In this document: in pieces, positions 1 through 5,120 of the stretch
Layout of the letters: every line of letters starts with the position of its first letter
Numbering within the stretch: position 1 is the stretch's first letter
Assembly: GCA_017997515.1 (NCBI GenBank)
Contig: JAGOEY010000148.1
Span: 1 to 5,120 of the forward strand
Origin: Burkholderiaceae bacterium
GTDB lineage: Bacteria; Pseudomonadota; Gammaproteobacteria; Burkholderiales; Burkholderiaceae
DNA length: 5,120 nt
Direction of reading: 5' to 3'
Notes under the pieces: generated by a model
Database searches by the model: none
What the model was told of the DNA's origin: nothing
The model's input: the letters and a program-made list of their open reading frames with translations, nothing else
Translations under genes and position numbers: made by a program

Positions 1-342
1 ATCTGCAATGAAGTGTGGCTCGATGTAAAAAGTCGCATTGCCTGTTCGAGACAGCTCACGCGCAAGATGCTGAGGCCTTTGAATGCGAAAATCCCAGCCT
101 ATGATGCTGAAAACCAGCCAGTCCCTTTGCCCTGCGGGTGTCTCTCGATGTGGCGCACGCAGTGGCAGCGACGGCGACTTGCTCGCCACGGGACCCACCG
201 ATACAGCCATGCCTGCCGCAAGCGCAACCTGAGGCTGAATAGAGGGCCAGCGGCGCAAAATCCATGTTTTGAGATTTCTTTTGCGCTCTATCGACAACGG
301 CAAACGTCGCCAAACGGCGCCTAAAACAGACAGCATCTTCAT
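1..342 (-). CDS. Glycosyltransferase, GT-B type, N-terminal part (runs off the left edge)
   Basis: An open frame reads on the minus strand from ATG at 342 to the window edge without a stop, giving 114 residues of an incomplete protein. Residues 74-110 hold the recognisable part: DWLVFSIIGWDFRIQRPQHL, then a helix (ARELSRTG) and a strand (ATFYIEPHF). This strand-loop-helix with W-D-F-R-x-QRPQ-H is the usual opening of GT-B glycosyltransferases of surface-polysaccharide loci, where it starts the acceptor-side Rossmann domain. The preceding ~73 residues are a basic stretch (WRRLPLSIERKRNLKTWILR, 11-30) and an Ala/Pro/Ser-rich linker. RLPLS followed by a basic helix often precedes such domains, as far as I recall. 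A second ATG at 336 is an alternative start; neither has a strong Shine-Dalgarno. The catalytic C-terminal domain lies outside the window, so donor and linkage are unknown. It is divergent from wzm. The frame is supported by the motif, not by length. Confidence 0.82.
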   Translation of the reverse strand, partial: MKMLSVLGAVWRRLPLSIERKRNLKTWILRRWPSIQPQVALAAGMAVSVGPVASKSPSLPLRAPHRETPAGQRDWLVFSIIGWDFRIQRPQHLARELSRTGNATFYIEPHFIAD

Positions 343-395
343 CAGGTCCGCTCGCCCTATGGCTCGAGCTAAAAAGTAAAAAGGGTTCAGTTTAA
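343..395. other. AT-rich divergent intergenic region between the partial glycosyltransferase and wzm
   Basis: These 53 bases separate two divergently read genes and must carry, or lie close to, the start signals for both unless the promoters sit inside the coding regions. The right half (about 370-395) is clearly richer in A/T than the flanks. I found no convincing paired -35/-10 boxes on either strand. I also saw no ops (GGCGGTAG) or JUMPstart-like element of the kind known upstream of enterobacterial polysaccharide operons. Confidence 0.6.
380..385 (+). promoter_or_regulatory. Ribosome binding site of wzm
   Basis: AAAGGG lies 10 bases before the ATG at 396. It is a moderate Shine-Dalgarno match with slightly long spacing. 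It supports the 396 start, which also gives the expected Wzm N-terminus. Confidence 0.55.
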
Positions 396-1169
396 ATGAA
401 GCAGTGGTTATATGTTTACCTGCAATGGCTATTGCGCGAGTTGCGAATGCGCTATCGGGCCTCTGCGGTCGGTGGTGGTTGGCTCATTTTGCAACCCGTG
501 GTGCACATTTTGCTGTTCACGCTCGTCTTTTACAAATTCTTCCAGGTGCGCTGGCCCGTAGGCGACGGCTCTGCCACCGAATATGGCTTGCAGGTATTCA
601 TCGGGCTGTCGCTTTACACCTTTGTGGCCGATGTAATCAACCGCGCTCCGACCAGCGTATGGTCGCATCCATATCTCGTCACCAAGGTGCGCTTTCCGGT
701 GGAAATGCTACCCATGGTGCAAGTCGGCGCCGCAGGGCTGCAGCTGGTGCTGGCCCTGCTGATCACCTTGCCCTTCATGCTGTGGCGGGGCGGACCGCAC
801 TGGGGCGTGCTGCTGCTGCCGCTGTACCTGTTGCCGCTGCTGTTCTACGTTCTGGGCCTCGGGTGGCTGCTCGGGTCGCTGTCTGTGTATCTGCGCGACA
901 TCGTGCACCTGGCACCATCCGTCAGCAGCCTGCTGCTGTTCCTCACGCCGATCTTCTATCCCGTCTCGATGGTGCCCGAATCCATGCGCTGGATGATTGA
1001 CCTCAACCCCCTCGCCTGGGCCACTGAGGCCGCCCGCAACGTACTGCTCAGCGGCACGGTGGCGCCGTGGGATGGCTGGGGTTTGCACCTGGCGGTTTCC
1101 TGCGTCTTCGCCACCATGGGCTGGGCCTTTTTCCAGCGTACCAAGCCGGGGTTTGCCGATGTCCTCTGA
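396..1169 (+). CDS. wzm: Polysaccharide ABC exporter permease, Wzm/ABC-2 type
   Basis: This 257-residue inner-membrane protein is the transmembrane half of an ABC exporter that moves undecaprenyl- or lipid-linked polysaccharide across the inner membrane. The length is typical for Wzm/KpsM/TagG-type ABC-2 permeases. The N-terminus is an amphipathic cytoplasmic segment (WLLRELRMRYRASAVGGGWL, 11-30), where the family has its R-Y-R-x-S/G motif. Likely membrane segments lie near residues 28-50, 64-83, 107-130, 136-162, 174-193 and 228-247. The stretch SVYLRDIVHLAPSVSSLLLF (163-182), then TPIFYPVSMVP and LNPLAWATEAAR (204-214), is the conserved block of the family. The C-terminal FQRTKPGFADVL matches the usual F-x-x-x-x-P-x-F-A-D-x-[LI] end. 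It overlaps the wzt start by 11 bases, which points to co-transcription and translational coupling. Family and role are firm; the exported glycan is unknown. Confidence 0.94.
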   Translation: MKQWLYVYLQWLLRELRMRYRASAVGGGWLILQPVVHILLFTLVFYKFFQVRWPVGDGSATEYGLQVFIGLSLYTFVADVINRAPTSVWSHPYLVTKVRFPVEMLPMVQVGAAGLQLVLALLITLPFMLWRGGPHWGVLLLPLYLLPLLFYVLGLGWLLGSLSVYLRDIVHLAPSVSSLLLFLTPIFYPVSMVPESMRWMIDLNPLAWATEAARNVLLSGTVAPWDGWGLHLAVSCVFATMGWAFFQRTKPGFADVL

Positions 1170-2472
1170 TACCGTTCTCCAATTCACTGAAGTCAGTAAA
1201 ACCTATCCCCCCCAGAGAACGCCGATGGCCCAGTTGTGGGGTCAGCTGCGTGGCCGCAAGGGCACAGCCCAGGGCAGCTTTCATGCGCTCAGGCCCTTGT
1301 CGCTGCAAATAAAGCGCGGCCAGTCGCTGGGCATTGTCGGCTTGAACGGGGCCGGCAAGTCCACCCTGCTGCAGCTGGCCGCCGGCACGCTCACGCCTTC
1401 CACTGGCCAAGTTGTTTCGCGCGGGCGCGTGGCGGCGCTGCTGGAGCTGGGCTCGGGGTTCAACCCCGAAGCCACAGGGCGCGAAAACATCTACCTGTAC
1501 GCAGCGACCATGGGCATGGGCCGTGCCCAGGTGGCAGAGCGCATCGACTCCATCATCGAATTCAGCGGCCTGAGCGACGCGCTCGACATGCCCGTCAAAA
1601 CCTACTCCAGCGGCATGCAGGTGCGCCTGGCCTTTTCAGTGGCCACCAGCGTGGACCCCGACGTCCTCATCGTGGACGAGGCCCTGTCCGTTGGCGACGG
1701 CGTCTTCGCCAAGCGCTCCTTTGACCGGGTTATGCAGTTGCGCGAGCAAGGCACTGCACTGCTGCTGTGTTCGCACGCGCTGTTCCATGTCGACTTGTTT
1801 TGTGAACGCACGCTCTGGCTCGAAAAAGGGGCGCTTCGAGACAGTGGGCCGACGGGCATCCTGCTGCCGCGTTACCAGGAATACCTCGATACCCAAAACC
1901 AGACCGGCCCGGCTCCTGCACCCCAGGCGGCCCAAGCTGCAGCGGCGACGGGGGCCACGCCGCCCGAAGTGGTCAGCGAGCCACTCGAAGGGCTGGTCAG
2001 CGCACAACACCCGGAGCTGGTCAAATTGCTCAAGGCGCAGGTTGCGCTCGATGGCGTGACCGGCAAGGACCTGCAAGGCGAGAGCGGTCAGAGCGACCTC
2101 ACGGTCGATATTCTTCTGCAAGTCAGTCAGCAAGAGCCACACCCCAGGGCAGCCGTGGTCCTGTCCTCGGACAGCGGCAAAATCATCGGCTCGACCCTGT
2201 CCCCAGCCGGAGACCTGCAGGCCACCAACGCGCAAGGCCATGCCAGCATCCGCTTTCACCTGCCTCGATTGCCGCTGAACAAGGGTCGTTACCGCGTGGG
2301 CGTATACCTGCTGTGCGCAAACGGCCGCTACGTCTACGAATGGGTTGACCCGTTTGCGTATCTCACCCTGGCAGCGCATGGCAGCCATCAGGGGCCGTGG
2401 CTGATGCCGGGCCAATGGCAACCCGTGCCGGCCCATGCGAACACCCTCCCCGATACGGCCGAACCTGTTTGA
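1159..2472 (+). CDS. wzt: Polysaccharide ABC exporter ATPase with C-terminal glycan-binding domain, Wzt type
   Basis: A 437-residue cytoplasmic ATPase that should pair with the upstream permease and drive glycan export. The nucleotide-binding domain is complete: Walker A GLNGAGKST (61-69), the family block LLELGSGFNPEATGREN (94-110), signature YSSGMQVRLAFS (149-160), Walker B and D-loop VLIVDEALSVGD (169-180), and switch histidine H206 in LLLCSH. An Ala/Pro/Gln-rich linker (about 246-275) follows. A C-terminal beta-rich region (about 311-405) resembles Wzt_C: LTVDILLQV, then AAVVLSSDSGKIIGST, and a late GRYRVGVYLLCANGRYVYEW. In characterised Wzt proteins of the E. coli O9a type this domain binds the modified chain end and sets substrate specificity. 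The frame is open upstream to 997, but ATG 1159 starts right before the first NBD strand (TVLQFTEVSKTY) and gives the normal length, so I chose it. Only a weak GGGG (1148-1151) precedes it, so coupling to wzm likely matters. The C-terminal assignment is somewhat less certain than the NBD. Confidence 0.93.
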   Translation: MSSDTVLQFTEVSKTYPPQRTPMAQLWGQLRGRKGTAQGSFHALRPLSLQIKRGQSLGIVGLNGAGKSTLLQLAAGTLTPSTGQVVSRGRVAALLELGSGFNPEATGRENIYLYAATMGMGRAQVAERIDSIIEFSGLSDALDMPVKTYSSGMQVRLAFSVATSVDPDVLIVDEALSVGDGVFAKRSFDRVMQLREQGTALLLCSHALFHVDLFCERTLWLEKGALRDSGPTGILLPRYQEYLDTQNQTGPAPAPQAAQAAAATGATPPEVVSEPLEGLVSAQHPELVKLLKAQVALDGVTGKDLQGESGQSDLTVDILLQVSQQEPHPRAAVVLSSDSGKIIGSTLSPAGDLQATNAQGHASIRFHLPRLPLNKGRYRVGVYLLCANGRYVYEWVDPFAYLTLAAHGSHQGPWLMPGQWQPVPAHANTLPDTAEPV

Positions 2473-2495
2473 CCGCACAACCCGCGCGCTGCCAG

Positions 2496-3713
2496 TCAGG
2501 CCGTGCTTACCCTAGAACCGCCTGCCCAGCGCACAGCCTGAACGCCGGCATTGAACCGCGCAGCCCAGCCAGCATCCCGCAAACAGTCGGGTGCCAATGG
2601 CTCGTTGCGGGCCTGGCGTACTGCCAATTGGCCATGCCACAAGCGCAGCCGCTGCTCCAGCGTCTGCAGAACCTGGGCATCCTCCAGGTTCCAGACACCG
2701 TCATCGATGTTGCGATGGTGGGGCATTTCCCCAAATAGGGTCGTCAACACGGGCAGTCCGCAGGCGCGGTACTCGTAGTATTTGACCGGGTCGACCGATT
2801 GCGTGAGCGTGTTTCGCACAAAGGGGATCAAGCCCGCATGCCATTGGCGCATCAGGCCAAAAACTTCCGCGTGCGCCACGGGCCCCCGCAACGCCACATT
2901 CGCAGGCAATGCCGTCGGGCGAGGGCCCTCCAGTGGCCCATACAAATCAATGTGGGCATGCGGCAGAGCCAAGGCCAGCTTCCGAAGCGCCTGCCAGTCA
3001 AACCACGACGCAATCGTTCCCACATAGCCTAGCATCAAAGGCGCCCCGGCATGCAGGGCACTGCCAACGCCAGAGGCACCCGGCCTCGGCGGATCCGGCA
3101 GGACGGTACCGTTGCGCACCAGCGCTGGCAGGGCACGCGTGCGGCCACGCGTCGCCTGCAGCAGCTCGTCTGCCGAGCACCACACGGCCTCTGCCTGACC
3201 CAGTACCGCCTGATGGGCGCAGCGCATCCACCGCTGCGACAACCCTCGGCTGAACTGAGACATATCGTCCATCACGTCATAAAGCACGCGCCGTCCCCGC
3301 AACGCAGTGCATAAATCCAGGGCCAGCCCGCTCGGCCGGCCTATTGCCATCCAGGTGTCTTCCTGTGCCATCAAAGCCAGCAATTGGCGGCGCGTCGAAG
3401 CATGCAACACCTTCAAAAGCGCCCGGCCGCCAGGCAAGGGCTCCACCGGCACGCCGGCCAAAGACACCACATGCAGCCAGGAAGCGCTACGCCACGGCGG
3501 CCCCAAAGCCTCGTGTACGGCCCCGCCGCCGCCTGGCATCACCTGGTGCCGGCGCAGGCGGTGCACATCGCCCGGCCGGGGGAGCCGCACCGGGTAGGGC
3601 TGCACCCACCACACCTCGCAACCCCAGCGTGCGTGGGCCCACTCCACAAAGTGGTGAGGGCGTTGGGACGGACTGTCCAGTGGCACCGGGGCCAGATAAA
3701 TCAAACGTTTCAC
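2496..3713 (-). CDS. Glycosyltransferase, GT-B fold, TuaH/GT4-like
   Basis: A 405-residue protein, the usual size for a single GT-B glycosyltransferase. It likely transfers a sugar from a nucleotide donor to a growing lipid-linked glycan at the cytoplasmic membrane face. The N-terminal domain opens with KRLIYLAPVPLDSPSQRPHH, followed by a W-rich strand (CEVWWVQPYP). The central YDVMDDMSQFS (145-155) and VWCSADELL (177-185) are typical of TuaH-like enzymes. The C-terminal donor domain starts at LGYVGTIASWFDW (228-240), continues with IDLYGPL, and has AGLIPF plus VDPVKYYEYRACGLPVLTT (307-325), corresponding to the donor-binding E-x7-E region. No signal peptide or membrane segment is seen. I chose GTG at 3713 over GTG at 3722 because a GAGAG sits 8 bases before it and MKRLIYLAP is a natural strand start; the longer form adds three residues. 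The gene converges on wzt, so it is not in that operon. Donor sugar and linkage cannot be told. Confidence 0.9.
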   Translation of the reverse strand: MKRLIYLAPVPLDSPSQRPHHFVEWAHARWGCEVWWVQPYPVRLPRPGDVHRLRRHQVMPGGGGAVHEALGPPWRSASWLHVVSLAGVPVEPLPGGRALLKVLHASTRRQLLALMAQEDTWMAIGRPSGLALDLCTALRGRRVLYDVMDDMSQFSRGLSQRWMRCAHQAVLGQAEAVWCSADELLQATRGRTRALPALVRNGTVLPDPPRPGASGVGSALHAGAPLMLGYVGTIASWFDWQALRKLALALPHAHIDLYGPLEGPRPTALPANVALRGPVAHAEVFGLMRQWHAGLIPFVRNTLTQSVDPVKYYEYRACGLPVLTTLFGEMPHHRNIDDGVWNLEDAQVLQTLEQRLRLWHGQLAVRQARNEPLAPDCLRDAGWAARFNAGVQAVRWAGGSRVSTA

Positions 3714-3721
3714 GCAAATCA

Positions 3722-3726
3722 CTCTC
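3722..3726 (-). promoter_or_regulatory. Ribosome binding site deciding the GTG start of the minus-strand glycosyltransferase
   Basis: Read on the minus strand, GAGAG is followed by an 8-base spacer and then GTG at 3713. The other GTG, at 3722, overlaps this site and would have no ribosome site at proper distance. This favours the shorter protein. Confidence 0.5.
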
Positions 3727-3816
3727 GTACAGACAACACGCCGGCAAGGCGGGCAACGCCCATCCCTGGCACAAACGCAGCCCGTCTGTCAGCCCCGGCG
3801 TACACAGGGCTACTTC

Positions 3817-3822
3817 TACAAT
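3817..3822 (+). promoter_or_regulatory. Candidate -10 box for the PIG-L/GT2 gene
   Basis: TACAAT matches the sigma-70 consensus TATAAT in five of six positions and ends 7 bases before the ATG at 3830. Transcription would start at or next to the A of the ATG, giving a leaderless or very short-leader mRNA. I see no good -35 hexamer 16-18 bases upstream (that stretch is CCCCGG-like), so the call rests on the -10 box alone. An AGAGA (3823-3827) is the only ribosome-site-like sequence and sits very close to the start. Confidence 0.45.
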
Positions 3823-3829
3823 AGAGACC

Positions 3830-5120
3830 ATGCTTGACCGACCCTTTAACGCGCCAGACAACAACTACGGCAGTATTGCGCTGGTAGCCCACGACGGCAT
3901 GCTTTGCCTTGCCCCGCACCCCGATGATGAAGTGCTCGGTTGCGCAGGGCTTCTCATGCTGGCACAGCGCCAGGGCCTGCGCGTACACACCATCATTGTC
4001 ACTGCTGGCGAGCAGGGTCTGGAGCCTTCCCTGCCCGGGCATCCCTCTGCACCCGGCAACCCACGACTTGCAGAATCGTACGAGGCGGCGCGCATCATGG
4101 GCCTGGAGCCTCCCGTCTGCTGGTATCTTGCAGACCGCGGCCTGCGCCATGCACCACCACTGATCGAACGCATTATCGAAGCATTGCGCACCCACCAGCC
4201 CGACTGGCTTTTGCTGCCAGCCCTCACCGAGCCCCATCCCGACCACCAGGCACTTGCGCTGGCAGGCATGGCTGCGGCCCAGCGCCACGGGGGTGTCACC
4301 CTTTTGTTCTATGAAGTGGGGGCGCCCACCCAGCCCAACACCATGGTGGACATCAGTGCCGTGGCAGACCTCAAGTGGCGCGCCCTCGAAGCCTTCGTAT
4401 CCCAGGAGGAGCGCCACGCCTATCGCCGCCATGCACAAGCCATGGCGACAGTCCGCGCGTTTGTCAACGGTCCCGGCGTACAGGCGGCCGAAGCGTACTG
4501 GCAACTGCCCGCAGAAGCGCTCGCCCGGGACGAAGTCGCTGCCACCCTGGGCGGCTGGCCGCTTCAGCGCAACGCCTTGCAACTGGCCAGCACGCCGCAG
4601 CAGGTGCCGTTGATGAGCGTCATCATCCGCAGCATGAACCGGCCCTCGTTGGCAGACGCCGTCGCCAGTGTGGCTGCGCAAACCTACCCCAATATCGAGA
4701 TCATTGTCGTCAACGCCTGTGGTGGGCAGCACCCGCAGCCCGCCCACCCTGCCGCGCGGCTGGCCCTGCGCGTTGTCGGGCAGGCGGGCGAGCCACAAGT
4801 GCCTGGCGGTGATGCCCCCTGTGTGCCTCTGGGCCGCTCGGGGGCCGCCAACCTCGGCTTGCGGTCCATGCAGGGCGAGTTCGGCCTGTTCCTCGACGAC
4901 GACGACCTGCTGCAGCCCACCCACCTGCACAAGCTCCTGATGGCGCTGCAGTCCCAGGTCCATGCTGCCGCCGCCTACAGCGGCGTGCGTGTTGAAGGCC
5001 CGGGCGGTCAATGGCTGCGCGACTACGATACCCCCTGGCAACGCGAACGCTTATGGGGCATCAACTACCTGCCCATCCATGCGGTACTGTTCCGAATCAG
5101 CGCGGTGCGTGCTATCGACG
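3830..5120 (+). CDS. PIG-L deacetylase fused to family 2 glycosyltransferase (runs off the right edge)
   Basis: From ATG 3830 the frame stays open to the window end, giving 430 residues without a stop. Residues 25-230 form a PIG-L/LmbE-type domain, a zinc N-deacetylase fold acting on N-acetylated sugars or their conjugates. LAPHPDDEVLG (27-37) supplies H30, D32 and D33, and EPHPDHQAL (134-142) supplies H136 and H139. By analogy with MshB, H30, D33 and H139 bind zinc and D32 is the general base. The family tail is also present: YEVGAPTQPNTMVDIS, then K182 and SQEERHAYRR. From residue 262 a GT-A family 2 transferase begins (SVIIRSMNRPSLADAVASVA, then AQTYPNIEIIVVN). GRSGAANLGLR (335-345) and DDDD (356-359) give the nucleotide- and metal-binding acidic motif, and HAVLFRISAV closes the visible part. 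The later catalytic acidic motif lies outside. All deacetylase residues are intact, so both activities are plausible; substrates are unknown. It is divergent from the preceding gene. Confidence 0.92.
   Translation, partial: MLDRPFNAPDNNYGSIALVAHDGMLCLAPHPDDEVLGCAGLLMLAQRQGLRVHTIIVTAGEQGLEPSLPGHPSAPGNPRLAESYEAARIMGLEPPVCWYLADRGLRHAPPLIERIIEALRTHQPDWLLLPALTEPHPDHQALALAGMAAAQRHGGVTLLFYEVGAPTQPNTMVDISAVADLKWRALEAFVSQEERHAYRRHAQAMATVRAFVNGPGVQAAEAYWQLPAEALARDEVAATLGGWPLQRNALQLASTPQQVPLMSVIIRSMNRPSLADAVASVAAQTYPNIEIIVVNACGGQHPQPAHPAARLALRVVGQAGEPQVPGGDAPCVPLGRSGAANLGLRSMQGEFGLFLDDDDLLQPTHLHKLLMALQSQVHAAAAYSGVRVEGPGGQWLRDYDTPWQRERLWGINYLPIHAVLFRISAVRAID

Larger units (their letters stand above)
3714..3829. 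other. Divergent intergenic region
   Basis: About 116 bases separate the minus-strand glycosyltransferase from the plus-strand deacetylase fusion. The right end holds a TACAAT box for the plus-strand gene and the left end a GAGAG ribosome site for the minus-strand gene. Between them I see no further open frame, hairpin or repeat I would defend. The only minor feature is a short imperfect direct repeat, GGCAAGGCGGGCAACGC, near 3743-3759. Confidence 0.6.

Noticed and set aside
253..286. Perfect 8-bp inverted repeat GCGCAAAA / TTTTGCGC with an 18-base spacer, plus an outer ATAGA/TCTAT pair
   Set aside because: It looked like an operator or attenuator upstream of wzm, but it falls inside the coding part of the minus-strand glycosyltransferase, more than 100 bases from wzm, and lacks a terminator T-run. 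Probably chance.
13..324. Plus-strand open frame of 103 codons in the left region
   Set aside because: It has no recognisable motif, is rich in Arg/Cys/Gln in the way of a shadow frame, and lies opposite the minus-strand frame with a clear glycosyltransferase signature.
343..395. ops/JUMPstart element or a classical promoter before wzm
   Set aside because: I looked for GGCGGTAG and for paired -35/-10 boxes and saw none convincing.
997..1158. In-frame upstream extension of wzt (54 more codons)
   Set aside because: It overlaps the conserved end of wzm, has no ABC-ATPase character, and the ATG at 1159 begins the usual first strand of the ATPase.
708..1187. 159-codon minus-strand frame, Gln/His-rich
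   Set aside because: The Gln runs come from reading the CTG leucine codons of the wzm membrane segments on the other strand.
1636..2478. 280-codon minus-strand open frame opposite wzt
   Set aside because: It is a shadow of the wzt coding frame; the sequence is Arg/Gln/Gly-rich without domains.
3719..5041. 440-codon minus-strand open frame
   Set aside because: It lies antisense to the PIG-L/GT2 frame, which has intact catalytic motifs for two families. Long antisense frames are expected in GC-rich codon-biased DNA, and its translation shows no family I know.

Overview
The window is a piece of a cell-surface polysaccharide locus (O-antigen or capsule type) from a GC-rich Gram-negative bacterium. 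A Burkholderiales / Comamonadaceae-like betaproteobacterium is my best guess. It rests on the GC-rich coding sequence, the codon choice and a TACAAT box set right before a start codon; no marker gene is present, so the taxonomy is inference.

Layout, left to right: (1) 1-342, minus strand, the N-terminal 114 residues of a GT-B-type glycosyltransferase that leaves the window on the left; (2) 343-395, a short AT-rich divergent intergenic region; (3) 396-1169, plus strand, a Wzm-type ABC-2 polysaccharide export permease; (4) 1159-2472, plus strand, its Wzt-type ATPase with a C-terminal Wzt_C-like carbohydrate-binding domain, overlapping the permease gene by 11 bases; (5) 2496-3713, minus strand, a TuaH-like GT-B glycosyltransferase converging on wzt with a 23-base gap; (6) 3714-3829, a divergent intergenic region with a TACAAT box just before the next start; (7) 3830-5120, plus strand, an open reading frame running off the right edge that encodes a PIG-L-type deacetylase joined to a family 2 (GT-A) glycosyltransferase.

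Together these fit an ABC-transporter-dependent polysaccharide pathway. The glycosyltransferases and the deacetylase/transferase fusion would build and modify a lipid-linked glycan at the cytoplasmic face of the inner membrane. Wzm/Wzt would export it, with the Wzt C-terminal domain probably recognising a feature of the finished chain. Strand order is -, +, +, -, +, so this is not one operon. Both edge genes are incomplete and both continue outside the window. The most distinctive item is the PIG-L plus GT2 two-domain protein.
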